Assembly: GCA_963678675.1 (NCBI GenBank)
Contig: OY783199.1
Location: 1,309,501-1,373,500, forward strand
From: Xiphydria camelus
Taxonomy: Eukaryota > Arthropoda > Insecta > Hymenoptera > Xiphydriidae
Length of the DNA stretch: 64,000 bases
Reading direction: 5' to 3'
The translations under genes were made by a program, and so were the position numbers. Shown one piece after another: positions 31,955 through 48,037 of the stretch; within the stretch, counting starts at the first letter, position 1, and each line of letters begins with the position of its first letter. Below the pieces are notes generated by a model. That model had not been told where the DNA came from, made no database searches, and saw only the letters and a program-made list of their open reading frames with translations.

Positions 31955-34053
31955 CGTGCGAATTTAAAGGCGGAACTTGTTCTACTATGTTAAAAACAGT
32001 ATCTTATATCCCATGCCCTTCATCCCGCTTTTCTTTATTTCACCAAGCTTTCAATTATCAACAAATTTGCATCAATCTTTTATCCCCCCTCCCCCTTGTC
32101 TTTTCTTTGTCACCACTCCTATATAAAGTTGCAATATTTTTCTTTCTTTTCCATGTGGTCCTCTTTTTCATCTTCCTCTCTCTATAATTTGTTAACAAAG
32201 TACCTATATATTATATTTTTTTTATTCCGCCATTTTGATGTGATGACAAAGTCTGGTGGAGATATAGTAATGGCAATTACTGATTTTATATCAGATGCAA
32301 TGAGATTGTGTGGTAGAGGTAAAAGAACGCGGACTACATCAAGAAATGTGGTGAAACTCAGGGCACTAATGTGATCTGGTTGCATTTCACTGCTTTGAAA
32401 GGAATTTTCACAAAAATTGTAATGACATCTCAAATTTCATCACATTTCTAGTCACGGAAATAGTTTCGTGGATGTGGCACTTCAGCAAAGACGGTAAATT
32501 GTGTATAAATCCTTGGAGGATCAAAAGTAACGTAAAATAATACTCAAGAGGCAAAATTTAAGGAAGGGTTGGCGAATTCTTTCTTCCCCCTCGACTGTAC
32601 CGTCTATAAATAAATATATCTCGAATTTCACCTGAAAAACCTCCAGGATCGCCTTTTTGAGAGTTAAACTCTATTTGCAAGCAAAGCTGGTTCAATCTGA
32701 TTCTGCAGCTGTCTTTGTACTTCATTTGTGGAATCATGTCAATTAGCGAACTGCTAATCAAGAGACTTGTAAATTTGGCATTGCGCCTGGATCGCTCTCA
32801 TTGCTCACGAAAAAACCCGCATACGAAATGAGATTGGAATAATACCGAATTCTCGGTTATTAGGAAGAATTTCGCGCCAAGGAATCGGAATACCGAGTTA
32901 TTCAGTCCCCACTGATCATCGAGTAGCTATAGGTTAATTGTATCGTGTAATTCTAGTATTATAGTAAGACGAAAATGAACATGTTTATATAATTATTATA
33001 TGTATTATATATCATTGTCATCACTTTTGTGTGTGAAGCGAGAAGAGGTACGCGAGTACGCCCAAATCACTGTCTCCATAAGCTGCAATATGTAATAAAC
33101 TCTGTACTCCAGTTTTTTTTATGGAAAACCCAGAAAACCCCCGCCTCAATCTTTTAACCATTGTTCGATATTTTAAGTATTTTATATTCGTGAACGAGTA
33201 ATTTGAACTGGAGATTTGGATTAAGAGTTATATTTACAACTTATATACAGTATATGAAATGCATATTACTCCGATTATTCCACAGAAGCAAACCTGCCGT
33301 CTTAAAGACAGCTCAACTTTAAGCGGGCTAAAGCATATTACTCTTTCAAACGAAATCCAAACATTATTATGATATACCATATTGTTAATTAAAATTAACA
33401 TGTTCCCAAGTTTTCAACGTGCGTTAGAAATTTCTCCAGGCCAATTTTCTTTCTGCTCATTGCGTTAAAATTTCATCTCCGTTCGTCTACAGACAAAATA
33501 TTAACGGGAACTAAAGAATATTGGCCTGATATTCTTTCAGCCCGCATACTCTAGCGAAAATAATCGCCCGCCATCTCGTAAAATCAAAATTCGGAATAGT
33601 TGCATAGTAGCAGCAGCAACGATGTTCACTGGATTCCTAAGGGAGTTCTTTGTACTTTGTATTCGAGTAGAGATGAGACGCGTTGAATGAGTACAAAAAA
33701 AAACAAGGAAAAGAAAATATCGCAGGGAAAGTACGGAGTTACTATACCGATGGGATAAAAATTGCTACATGACATAACCGAGACTAGTACCGGCATGTGA
33801 TGGACTCTCGATGGTTACTGTTTCTCTCTCTCTCTTTCTCTCTCTTACGTGTAGAGCTTACAGCTATATCTACAACTTTTATGAATGGTAAAAGTCACCT
33901 AAATAGTCGCTAGGTGGATAAAAATTGTCATGAAGTTCGCTGTGATTGCAGGGCGCCCGGAGAATTTTTCTTACGCGAAAGTACCTCTCTATTGAGTCGG
34001 ATATCTTAATGTCTTATTCGAAATAGCAACGAGGCATGGCCTCAGCGTTCCCA
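31955..34053. other. Gene-free stretch after the ZAD gene and before ARID4
   Basis: Probable 3' untranslated region of the ZAD gene (an AATAAA is visible near 33093) and of ARID4 on the other strand. It contains the TC microsatellite at 33821-33846. The frame at about 32245-32374 may be an alternative ZAD exon; otherwise nothing is supported. Confidence 0.45.
33821..33846. repeat. TC/CT microsatellite
   Basis: A run of TCTCTC with two interruptions by TT, about 26 bp. Confidence 0.9.
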
Positions 34054-35028
34054 TCACGAACAGGCTTGTTGCATCTCGGCTTTAGCTGCCTTCATAGCTA
34101 AAACACACGAAGATTCGATTTTTTTGTTGAGTGAGCGTTGGAGATTTTATACGCACTTGAATCTTAAAGACCATTTACAAACCTTCGCGCTCTCTCCTCC
34201 GCAACTTCTTTCTACGCCTCTCGATACCTGCAAGTTCCACTTTTACAGCGTTGTACGTTTTGCGCAATTCGGTTAGTTTCTGTTGCAGTACTGCTATCCT
34301 TTGACCACCATCCAATTCTGGATCTATAATGCACAAGAGAGTCAAATAATCATTAACAGTTCATTGCCGAGTGAAGATGCGAAGGCAGAAACCCCCGCGT
34401 ACTAGCTCTTCTGCAAATTTCAAAATGTACAACACATTCAACTCACCAAGTTCCACGTAGAAGTTGTATTTCAGCGGTCTCGGCGATCTGCTGTAACTTC
34501 CAAGATCCGTAATACCGCCGCCGCTAACGTTCATATGTCCCGTTGACGTCGAGTTCAGTCCGCAAAGATTCGAGCTTTCGCTAGTATCGTCACTATCACT
34601 TCCTGCGGTACCGTGTCTCGTCGTTCTGCCGCTGTGTCTGCCAGACTTTTTGCCAACATTACTACCGCATTCCGAATGTTTCCTATTCCTCTTTCGTTTC
34701 TTCGGTGATTGAGCATCCTCGATCGTTCTCTTCGCCGGTGGTTTAAGCGATCTCTCCGCGAGTATGCTTCCCCCCTCGGAATGCAATAAAGTGTCATCCT
34801 CGCTAAAGCTCGGACCTTTGCCGGCACTATCGTTATCAGCCTCGGAGCTATCGCGAGTCGACTTTAGATTGTCTTCAGACATCGGCGAAGAGCCACCCAT
34901 TCTTTCATCTCGCGGAGAACCGGAGATGTTAGAAAGACTCGAGTCGGGTGTCGTCGGCGGTGTATTGTCCATGACTGGTGCAGCCTCATTACTCTCTCTT
35001 CGTTGTGGTAAAATAGGCGCGGGTTGAA

Positions 35029-35065
<37 letters not shown>

Positions 35066-35422
35066 TTGTCTCGCTCCCATCACGATGCCCTGTTGAACTG
35101 GTAGCGAAACTGGAACCGAAATGTCTCCATTCTTAGGCGATGCCATGCTGAGTGTAGCCACAGTACTGTTGGTAGTGCTTTGACTAGACGTTGGCGCACT
35201 AGCAAATGGCATGTCCAACAGAACCATATTACTTTCAGAGGTCTCAATTTTTGTAGCCGTTTGCGATCTGGCTGTATCGCCTTGGCCAGCATTGTCGACC
35301 GCGGGCGTCGGAGATCCGGGTATTTCTTCCTCACAAAGTAAGGAATTGATATTCTCTCCCTCCTCTTCGGCTTTTGTAGGCGGTACGACAACTGTCGGTT
35401 TGCACTCTTCCTGCAGCGAGTG

Positions 35423-35454
<32 letters not shown>

Positions 35455-38400
35455 GATTCTGAGTTGGTAATTTCCCGCGCATTTCCTCAACGCTCTCCTG
35501 CGGTACCATCGTGGTTTTGCCGCTCTCCGTGAGGAGACGTTGCAACTGCGGCACTTGCTGAATTTGCGCAGGCATCTTCAAACGTCCCTCCTGAAGATCC
35601 TGCAACCTCTCCAATTCTGTCCTCAGCTTTACTTCGAAATTTGATGCCACATTCTTCTCCTCGTGCATCGGCTCCTCGTTATCGATTATTAATCTTTGTT
35701 CGGAATCACTGCTATCGGTTGAGTCTAGAAACTCCTGACTCAGAACTTTCTTGCGTTTCTCCTTCTCTTTCTGTTGTTCGTGCTCCGTGTGCTCCTCTTC
35801 CTTTCTTCGACATTCCTCCGCCCTTCTCTTCCGCTCCTCGTCATTCTTCTCCTGAATTTTCTTCTGTTCGGCAACTGCCTTAGCTTCTGCGGCTTTCTTC
35901 AGCTCAATCTCCTTCTTCATCTTCAACTGCTGAAGCTCCTCCTCTTTCTGCTTGATCGCGGCACGCATGGCGTCTCGCCGTTGTTCTTCGTCTCTCTTTC
36001 TGGAATCCTCCTCCTCCTTCCTCTTATTCTCCGCATCGAGCATTTTCACTTTACTCTGCTCCTCTTTGGCAGTTGCCTTCTTCCCAAACATAACATCAAC
36101 CTTTTTCGAAGTCTCTTTCATGGATTTTCTCAATATCTCCGCAATTTCCTCCTCCTTCTTGACGTCTTTAGATTTATTCTTGAAGGCCAATGCTGCGGCA
36201 GACAGTTTCTCCTCGATAGTGGACGTCGCCGGCAATCTCGTGCTGATCGGAGCCGGTGCTAGCAGCAAAGCAGGCACTATTACAGGAGCAACGTCCAGAG
36301 ATTTTACGTCTATTGCTTTTGTCTCCGTTACGAGGCAAGATCTGACTGGTGCTGGCGATTTGACGATAGTTTGCTTCGTCTCCAACGTGACGACACTCAA
36401 TTTTGCGCCAGACGCGGACGAAATCGACTCTTCTTTAACCACGATCTCGGATTGCACTTTCACTTCTTCCTTATTGTTAAACTCCATTGTATCCGGCATG
36501 TCGTTTGATGGGAATGATATATCTTGCTGGTACGTGAACAAATTCTCCTGCTCGGCTTCGGACACCTCGGTTTCGGATATTATCAATCGATCCTCCGCAT
36601 CGTCCGCTGCGCCGTCTTCGTCACCTGGTAAGTCACTGAACAGAAGATCCAAAGTATTCGACACTCTGCCGGTCTCTTCGACAATAGGTGGAGGTTTCAG
36701 CTGATTAAACGATGGAGATTCGCAAAGCTTGTCGAAGGCTTCCTCGCATGCCGAAGGTGGTCTTCCTTTCACGGGAGACGGAGAATCGCCATCGTCCGTT
36801 TTCTTGCTGAAAGCTCGTCTCGCTCTCTTCTTCGAGTCGCTGCTCTCCGCCTCCAGTTTGGGTTCTTTAATTGGTACCACGACAGTCTTTTGCTTCTTCT
36901 TGGGGCTTTTCGGTTCCTCGTCGAAGACTCTCTTCCTAGCACGATCTTTATCGCCGACGGTGGTATCGCGCTTATTACGAACTTCGAATTCGAAAGGCTC
37001 TGGTTCTTTAAATTCGTAAACATCTTCTCGATTCTCCACGGGCTTTACATCGGGTACCGGCTCCAGTTTCGGAGGTTCCAACTTCTTTTCCAACTTCGGT
37101 GATGACACCGGAACCGGAGATGGCGACTTGTTGTCAATTACTACGGCTTCTTTGTCTTCTTGCTTGATCTCCTCTTCGGGATCCGGCTCGACCCTCATCA
37201 GTTCCAACTTCACAGCCTTATCGAAGCCCTTCAACTCGGATCTGATTTGATTCAAATCGAAATCCCTGCCTTTAGGCTGCTCCTCGTCGCTCTCGGGTTC
37301 TGATTTGATCTCTTGTATTTTTCCCGGAGTTCTACGTAATCTACGTCCCCGGCGAGGCTCCTCGGAGGTGTCCTTATCCTCCTCACCCTCGCTGGCCTCC
37401 TCTGGCTTTATCCGGTCCTCGGCGCGACGTCTCACGTCTCTACGCTTCCTCTCCTCGGCACCTCGGGACCGCGTTCTCGCTTGTTCCGGCTCGGTGGTAT
37501 CCGATTCGTAAGCTTCGCTCTCCTCGCTCTCGGAGGCTATCGATATGTCGGTGTGACCGGACATTCTCCTGGTTCGTCGACGAAGCTCGACACCGGCTTG
37601 ATCGGTGTTGCGAGTAACTCTTGTTTGTCGATTAGCCGGCGTTGCCGGACTTTTCGTGCGGGAACTGGAGCTGGCCACGGATAGAGGCGTGGTTGACCTT
37701 CCTTGCTGCGAAATGTCCTTGTCCTTCTCCTTCTCATCCCTCTTCGCATCTTTGCCCGTGCTGCTCGAAGAGGAGCCGGAGGAAGAAGTACCTCCAATCG
37801 AAGGGGCAACGCTCTGAGCCCTGCGTCGACTCTGAGAAGTACCCGAAGTCGACGCAGTGGCAGCGTTAGTAATGACGGTCGTTCCGGTGACGGAACTACC
37901 AGATTTAGACGATTTGTTTGGTCCGGAACAATTCGTCGAACTCGGAGTCTGCGGGCGCGGAGTGGCCTTTGTACGTTTCATCCTTCCTTGCGCCTGAGTG
38001 AAGTTTTGCGCAATTCTAGAGCCCTTGATCCACTCGTCGTACCTGGTGTTCCAGCCGGTGTAATGCACGAGATACACAGGTTCCGCGCCGTCCTTCTCCA
38101 TGTCAATGACTTTTGCCTCGTAAGTGACTTTAGACTCGTGCGTTGGTCCGTAATACACCTTTAACCGATCGCCCAGCTCGACGGGGCCCTTATAACAAGG
38201 TGCCACGGCTTCGCTGGACTGTTGTTGCTCATCTGGAGAGCGAGATTTCTCGCCCTCATTTTCCTTACGCTTCCTGCCTCTCTGCCTCTTGAGTTCTTCG
38301 TCCGTGAGACGCTTCTGCTTCGCTGGTGTCCTCTTCTCTGGCTCTCTGGATGGAGTTCGCGTTTCTCTTACTTCCGAATTGGCCTTACTTTTGGCGATAA

Positions 38401-40494
38401 TGGTAGTATCGTCTTTGGATTTCGAGCGAGTCTTTGTCGACTCTTCTTCTTTAGTTTTCTCGTCCTTCTTATCCAGCTGCTTCTTCGGTTCGCCTTTCTT
38501 CTTCTCCCCGGTCTTCTTTTTCGTGTCATCTTTAGTTTTCGTCGGTTTCGTTTTATTCGGCAGTGGTGTGAATCGCGTGGGCGTCTTCTGGGATTTTTCG
38601 CTACACGACGACGACTCCCCCTCACCCTCGACATTTACGTCACTTTCCTGCCCACTGCCACTTTCCTCGAATTCTTCCTTTTTTTTAATTTTCACTATCT
38701 CCTCCTCCTGCAGCGGTATCTGCTGCTTCGGCGCTTCCTTTCGCGTCTCTTTTTTCTCCTTCTTGTCGTCCTCGATGACAACTTTCTTCTCCGCCGCCAC
38801 CGACGTAGCCGCTACCACCACGTCTTCCTCCTTTTCAATCTTAGAAAGTGGCGTCGCCTGCGGAGGTACGGGAGTGTTTCTGTCCCTGTCTCTTATCAGA
38901 CTTCTACCGGGACGCTGTTTTCTCGTGCTACCTCGCGGATGATTCACCATCGTGCACCCTAACTTTCTATAAAAGTCCTCAAAAGAATGTAAAAATTTCT
39001 TGTACGCCTGTTTAACTAGATTGTGCGTAGACGGCGTGCTTGGCATTGAAAAGTTCAATCGGCGAGTGATGGATCTCCACTGATTTTGATTAGTCACGCG
39101 ATTATAACCACCCAGTTTGTATACTGCACGGAATAATCTATACAAGTCAATGTCTTCGTTACCTATCATTGGACAGTTATTTATAGGCGTTCCTCGGTCG
39201 TCCATAAACTTGTACAACTGCGCAACAAAGTGATCTTTCTCTTCTCGCGGTTCATCATCCGAACTCTGCAACAAGACACAAACGAATCTCGTTGTGACGT
39301 GCTATTCTAAGCTGTTCTTAATTTGATACTTTTCATTTGCAACACTAATCGTATAAAGACACAACGAAGGTAGCTTATTATAATTATTGTTGGCTTTTCC
39401 GCGTACGAAATTCTTGATATCTCTAATGGAAATATAACTTACATCAGAGTCGAGTTCTCCATCAGAATCGCTATTTCCACTGGATATAGAATTTCCAAAG
39501 AGGGAATCGCGGTCCCAATGAGGCGGCAATTCGTTCTTATCCAAAAATAGCAGTGCTTTCTCAACCGCCACCTTTAGCGCGCTGTTCTCCACCTTATTGA
39601 CTAACTCCTTCGTGAATTCCGTTGCTTCTTTCTTCGGTACGGTATAACTGCGCACGGAAACAAAACACGATAACATTAAGCTCACGACCAATGTAAAGTC
39701 CTGTCAAGTAGCATTGAGCGAGTTACTTACTATCTCGCGTCCTTGAAAGATCGCACGAGGTAATCATCTCGTACCCGGATACGGACGGTATCCTGCGCCG
39801 TGGGTGCCACAACCAGTCCTGGGAACCAATTATCCTTCTTCTTTTTATCGCCGAGCTCAACGCAAACGACTCTGCCGATTTCTGGTTCCGTTTCGATGCC
39901 TTCTTTCCCTGGACCACCCGATCCCGAGTCTCGTCCGCCTCGCGGAGGACTCTCCTCATCTTCACTGCTATCATCTCTGTAATAAGCAAGAGAGCTGGAT
40001 GTGTACCGTATATCGGGCATCTTTCACCCCAGATCGGTATAGAAGCGTGATGCATACTGTGCCTGTCTCGACCGCCGTCCGCGTCTACCGCCAATAACTG
40101 GGTTCCCAAAGTGTTCTGGATGAGTCAAAGGAAGCTGATCCAACGTCTCGCTCTCTGCAAAGTGTCTACCACTCTTCAAGCAAAGCGCGGTTCTCCGCAG
40201 AGTCGTGATATCCCCGTCGTCGAACACTACTGTATACTGGCTGCAATCCTGTATCTTGGTGATGGTAGCCTCGATGAAATCCTTCCTATCATTGTGCTTG
40301 GCCTCCACAGAGGCTCCCACTCTCAGAACACCCTTGATCTGATCATCTGTAACTGTGGAGGTGCCCAAACCCTGCTTGTAAGTCACTCGACATTTTACAG
40401 ATCTCACCACCTTTCGGATCTTTGCCTCGCAGAAGGCGCCCTTGTACTTGGCGCTCACCTCTGTACCTACCGCCAGGTAAGGCGGATCGTCTCC
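34054..40494 (-). CDS. ARID4 (htk): ARID4/RBBP1-type chromatin protein (hat-trick)
   Basis: Exons seen: 40494-40058, 39976-39731, 39647-39443, 39265-34447 (4.8 kb), 34323-34183 and 34097-34054, all phase-consistent, about 1,963 residues plus a first exon carrying the start codon that I could not locate. Domains in order: tandem Tudor ([20 protein letters not shown], then [19 protein letters not shown]), an RBB1NT/PWWP-like block (NWFPGLVV), ARID ([13 protein letters not shown]...[17 protein letters not shown]), a chromo-barrel ([12 protein letters not shown]...[13 protein letters not shown], about residues 654-725), a long charged Lys/Glu region with coiled coil and two polyGln runs, and a conserved tail [19 protein letters not shown] ending EMQQACS. 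ARID4 proteins act in Sin3-HDAC repression complexes. The gene is divergent from PRMT1. Confidence 0.93.
35030..35068. repeat. CAG/CTG trinucleotide run (polyGln) in ARID4
   Basis: About a dozen CTG/TTG triplets on the plus strand encode a polyGln tract on the minus strand. A second, shorter CAG/CAA run lies at about 35425-35455 in the same exon. Confidence 0.9.
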
Positions 40495-41852
40495 CTGCAA
40501 CAGATACAACGCATTTGCTATCGTACAATTTATATAAAGACATGGATGAAAGTAGCCCTGGTTTGATCCTACATTTACTTATTTAATTATTTCCTTAAAT
40601 AACTCCAAATTCCTGGAAGGAATGCCATGAGGATAGACAAAACTTTATTAAAGCAAAAATAGATAGAATGAAAAAGGGGTATAAGAATAAAGAGGGTATA
40701 ATAGAAAGAAGTAGGGTGAAATGGGGTGACCCCAACACGGAGTAACTTTCCAGGTCGAGTGCTGCTCCCCACGATCCTCTATCCCTGACACAGTCTACTG
40801 CTTTCCTAGATACGTATAACAGTCCACGTAACCTCGAAAAGTCTCGATCAAGGCACCCCATGAAAAATTACGTCAAAGTAAAGTGATACCGCGAGATCGT
40901 CCCACTACTTTTTTCACTCGTCGGACTGGACGAAAATTGAAATAAAGTTCGTAACGCAGAAAACTCGGCGCACTTGCTCTCGCGAAACTCCATAAATTTC
41001 TCCCGCCTGTTCGCTTACCAACATTTTCTAACGCTCTACAAGCCCCATACGCGTATTTCCGAGCCAGGAACACGAACAAGACATCAAAATCTGCTTTCTT
41101 ACTGCGCTCTGCCGTAGAGAAAACTGCGTCAAAAATTTTGCACAACACGAGAAACTGCGACCCCCCCCCGACAAAGATGCACTTCGCAATACTAAATACA
41201 GTAGAAGCTTCCCTGCCCATATCCACACCGACGCACTTGTCAGCCGATCACTTTGCTCTCATTGGGCGATTTCGCGTCGCTATCTGAAAACAACCATCCC
41301 AAAATGCATTCGAAAGGCCTGCAGAATTCGAATACGAGTGAAAAACCAATATGGAAATTGCTGCAAGTAATGCAAATGGGAATATTCGTAAGGATTTTGA
41401 GATAAATCTTTATGGTAGATTAAAAATATCGATAATTTTAAAAAACGGACTTATTACGCACTGGTGGCAGGGACGTATTCACTCGGGGATACCGTACTTC
41501 CGTCTTGTCAAATATTTCGTGGTGAAGGTAAATGAGATCATTTTACACTTAGAAATATTGTACAAACTCATTAATCAATGAGATTACGAGTATTTTTTGA
41601 TTCGTGACGTTTTACCGAGCATACGATATTACTGCACTCCAAAAAATGTAAAAAATAAAAATATCAAGCATACCTTTACTACCTGCAAATTGACGATATC
41701 AAAAATGAATTGTTATTCCTATAATGTACGAATACTGTCGGAACTCACGTCAATTTCTTTGTTACTGCAAATATTTGGTATCTTGACTCGCGCGATGCAC
41801 CTGTTATTTTGACAGCCCTGACTGTCGCCGTCTGCTGCAACGTTGAGTTAAA
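40495..41852. promoter_or_regulatory. Divergent 5' region of ARID4 and PRMT1
   Basis: This stretch must hold the first exon(s) of ARID4 on the minus strand: the frame at 40494 is preceded by a clean acceptor (CTGTTGCAG). I could not fix which ATG is used. PRMT1's 5' end lies at the right. A C9 homopolymer occurs near 41161. The small plus-strand frame at 41351-41581 has no recognisable features and is not called. Confidence 0.45.
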
Positions 41853-43917
<2,065 letters not shown>

Positions 43918-45228
43918 TAACGATCGGACTGTACCACTCTCTTCCACATACTATCTTAGTTTATAAAACTACGTCCTTTCACGTAAGAATGCGTGATCGA
44001 AATAACCATTGATGGATTTAATTAAATTTGGTAAAAGTATTGTATTTCTGAGAGTACGATCCAAGGAATGGCACGAGATATCAGCGTTATCCAAGAGAGA
44101 ATGCTCATGTGAAAAGAACGAACTCTACGCTCTAAGAATTCCAGTAATACGCTCCAGAACTCCTAACTTATACTTACTGCAGCAGACCAGAACCTTTGTA
44201 TTGATCTAATTTGCATCCCTCAATGCTAAGAGCCTCCTCCAGTCAGGCGCATTGCCAGAAAGGTTTATCCTTTTATAAATTGTGCTCTTGACGCACGGTT
44301 CCCGAGTATCTATCAATTCTTTGCATCGTATTCTCAAGTTGAATGTTATTTTTTTTAGAAAAATAAAGACCTTGCCTCGACAACGCGAAGATCCATTATG
44401 TAGCGATGAAAGGAGAGACGACCGTGCTAGCGCACTTTTAATGTCTATATTATTTAATGTGATTGTATCGTCATAGTAACTATTACATTAGGCGCGTACT
44501 GCACAAGGACGCGCGTCATTCTGTTCCCTTTCTAACGTCATTGTCGTCCATCAGAAATCGTGTGATTTTTCATTTTTCTCTTTGGAACTGTCCGTTCCAT
44601 TGGAGACTAGTTCTACTGCTTAATTTTTTTTTTAATTTAAATTAATGGTAGGGCTTACAAGTCGAACTTTGTAGGTCCAAATGGAAGGTTGAAAAAAAAG
44701 ATTCACCGGGTATAGACGCATTTGCTCAGATTGTTTAATTTCATAAGAACGCTCGTATAATTCTGAGCCATTGTCAGTCAAGAAATTCCTAAATTAGAAG
44801 CGACTCGATCAAAATCATTGAACACAGGTTTATGGACAGTTTAAATTACTCAGCAACATTGACGAATTAATCAATACTCGAAGGTGGCAACTTTTCGCCA
44901 AACAGACTTCACACTTTTTATGATAAATTTTACTCACCGGAGCTTATACTCAGAACCCAACTATATTTGTATATATGCAAACATCTTCTGTAATCTTAGA
45001 AAATTCTGTGTATTTAGTCGATTAATTAGCATTGTCCATTGTCAAGAAAAAAAACGATACACGCTCCGAGATATGACAGATTTATATACCAATAAAATTA
45101 ATACGTTTGCTATGAAAACGCATAATTTATTGTTTCGGACATATCCACATATCAGAGTATCAAACTGTTGCTCTTCAAGAGCACTAGCAAGTGATTTATT
45201 TAAATCGATTGGATCCTTCTGTGGACGT
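43918..45228. other. Convergent 3' flanks of PRMT1 and Sec10
   Basis: Probable 3' untranslated DNA; AATAAA at 44362 suits PRMT1. No coding frame with recognisable features. The short frames present lack splice support. Confidence 0.5.
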
Positions 45229-48037
45229 TTACGTGGCAAGTCCTTTCAAGGAATTGGCCAGCTTCTGAGTTTTATAATCTGTTCGCAATTGTATGAAATT
45301 GACGAGGATGGAGCGGTCCAGCATTGCCTGTGGAAAGAAGGTTGAACATCTCGCTGTAGCGTTCCTAATTAAGGTTTGAGCAAATGACGAGAGGTTGCTC
45401 GTCGAGGACAAATTTAATAGAACTTACCAACTGATCTCCAGTGCAGACTTGCTTCAGGTTCTCTGGTTTGACCAGTAACAGATTGCACAAAGCATGCAAA
45501 GTATCGAATAGTGTCGTGACTAGGCCGACTTTCAGCTCCTTGACGCACTTTCGATACTCGTTCATATCGCAAATGGCGATCATTGCTCCGGCGGAATTAA
45601 ATTGAAATTGTTGTAGATGCTCGTAAATGACTCTGTGAAAGCGAATGCCCAGTTCTGTCAGAACGCTATCGACGTTCCTGCCATCGAGGCTGTCTCGAAC
45701 ATGCCTAATCATCGTCGTTACGTATTGCACCACCACCAGACAAGCCGGTGTGTTTAGTGTGTCAACGTCGGTTTCGGGTTTGAAGTCCGTTTTACGTTGT
45801 TCGTTTTGCAGATACATTTTCACCCAACCAACTATAGCATTGATACTTCTGTCCAAGCCTGTATCCAATTTCATTTCGATTTGTTCCAACACCGCCTTCT
45901 TCTTCGCCAAGGAGTCGCCGTGTTTAGGCGTCGATCTATAGGATGACAAGATTGCGTCAGTCGATTATCAAAAATGTCGAGTAGGCTATTACACAGATCT
46001 TTGATACGCGTCTTGTTACAATTGTGACGTTTTAATTCTACTTTAAAGTGAAACCTACACAACGAGAGGTACAAGGCTATCGTTGAACTGCTCTTCCAGA
46101 AGGCGCACTATGGCGTTACATTGGCGAACAACGCCGAAAAAATGTATCTCTGGCTGAGTTCTGCTCTCCGGTATCGGCACGCTCTGTAGTCCCAGCTCTA
46201 ACGCGTAGTCCACGTGTTCGTTCATAAGATACTGCAGCAGTATCTCTAGAATTTGCAACGCGTTCATCGCCAAATCGCTAGGTTGCGAGAGCATCTGACA
46301 CCGTTGAAATGCCAGCTTACTCAGTTGGAGCAGAGCAATAGCTAATTCCTCAGAGAGGAACGTCTCCCCGCCGTAATCTTCTATCTGAGCGATGTTTATA
46401 TTCGTCCTCGTGCCAAGTACGGCTTGTAAATCTCTCCGCAGTTCTTGAAAACCACCAGTTTGGAGTTGCTTCTTCTGGTGATTCTTCGATTCGTAATATT
46501 CGATGAGTAGCTCGGCCGATTTTTCCCGAAGTGCCTTTGTTTCGACACTGGCAAGGACGGAACAATCAAATTCGATCCACTCCTGCTAGCGTCTGAACGG
46601 ACTATCGCCTCAGAAGAAGAATGGTCTAGGTCATACCGATTCCCAATGGTTTTTACGAGGACACTCACGGCGAATAGCCTAGACCCTTCTTCGCCTCGAG
46701 CTCTTTGTCCACTTACGTGATGTAGGTGTCCAGATATTTTTGAAAGATGTTCCTCGTAAGTTTAACGAGGTACGCATCGTCGGTGCCCATGTTGAAACTC
46801 TTCAGTTCTGCAGAGAGCTTGACAGTGCGCGAATATAAGTCGTATAAGTTCCTCAGATACTTCCCAGAATCCGTGCGATCGGCCAGCTTGGCCACGGCAT
46901 ACTTTTGCAGTCGAAGATGATAAATATTTAATACGAACTTCGCCATAACTTGCTCGGGATTGGTAAATACTTGTTGCATGAGTTTATAATTCTTCGTACA
47001 CATTGGTATGACATCCTGAAATACGTCCTTTCCACCAAAAGAGCCCATCTGACTTTGTTCTATGAATGCGTCTACACATTGGGAATAACCTTTGAAGTGA
47101 GTCAGCACAGACGCCAGCTCTTTCATGCGTACCGCGTCATCACTGTTGTGCGCTCTTACAAATTCCTCAATCAAACTACGCTCGATTTCGTCGTACTTGG
47201 CACCTATCTTCTTCTTTGCATGCTCAAATTTTTCGGAAGGAAGTTCTTGCGCTATCAGATGCAGCTTTTGTATTATATCGGCCGCTTCATCTAACTGCAA
47301 CAATAATCAGTTTGCTTCTGAGTGCTGCTTCATACAAAGGAGACCAGAAATACGAGTATATCGACTTACTGAAGACTTATCTGTGAATATTGGATCGGTC
47401 AGAGGTCCGGGACTGAGAAATTCCGAAAAGTGCCTCATGAGCTTCTGAGCCTCTACAGCTCTTGCTCGTGGTGTATTCACACTTTCCAATTGATCTCCCA
47501 AGTGTAGAACTTTAGTGGCAACATAATTAATTCTCTCGTCCAACTGATGAAACAATTCCATAGCATGTTTATTTCTGTCCTGCAATTCTAGAATTTCCAA
47601 TATGTGTCTGGCCTCCTCATCTTTAAGATTTGCCTCCAATTTATCACACTTTTTTTGTTGACGCTCCTGAAGGACTTGCAGATCCTTAATCGCCTGAAGG
47701 AATGTTTCGTGAACCAGAACAGGATCAAAAGATCCTCTGCCACCTTCTTTAGGCGTATCATTGACAGTTCTCCAAGCAAGTCGCTCTACGAACTCTTCTG
47801 GATCGAAAGGCTCCTATAAGAACGGAAAAATGAAACTCTAATTCTGTACCTCAGATCCAGACTATGTTAAGTCCTATGTTAAGGCTATGGACTTAACACA
47901 GTCTGGCTCTGAGGTACAGAATTGTGCCATGCAAAGTAACCTTAGTAAAAAGTACGCAACTAAGTCTCATTAGCAACGTAACGATAAATATAAATAAAAC
48001 GGACCTGTTCTAACTCTTTCATGTATTGTTGCATCAT
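45229..48037 (-). CDS. Sec10: Exocyst complex component 5 (Sec10)
   Basis: Six exons: 48037-48005, 47813-47370, 47294-46717, 46547-46059, 45935-45428 and 45327-45229. They are phase-consistent and encode about 716 residues, the usual size (~708). Sec10 is an exocyst subunit that tethers post-Golgi vesicles to the plasma membrane together with Sec15. Diagnostic stretches: MQQYMKELEQ-EPFDPEEFVERLAWRT at the N-terminus (an early coiled coil follows), LTRNIFQKYLDTYIT, EYYESKNHQKKQLQTGGFQE, QPSDLAMNALQILEILLQYL and the C-terminal LDRSILVNFIQLRTDYKTQK. Two ATGs are adjacent (48037 and 48034). Confidence 0.95.

Noticed and set aside
35774..38962. Long plus-strand open frames (up to ~250 codons) opposite ARID4
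   Set aside because: They are mirror frames of the biased Lys/Glu/Ser coding strand: Leu/Phe/Ser-rich, without domains or splice sites.
41351..41581. 76-residue plus-strand frame between ARID4 and PRMT1
   Set aside because: No recognisable domain, AT-rich composition, and located in the shared promoter region.
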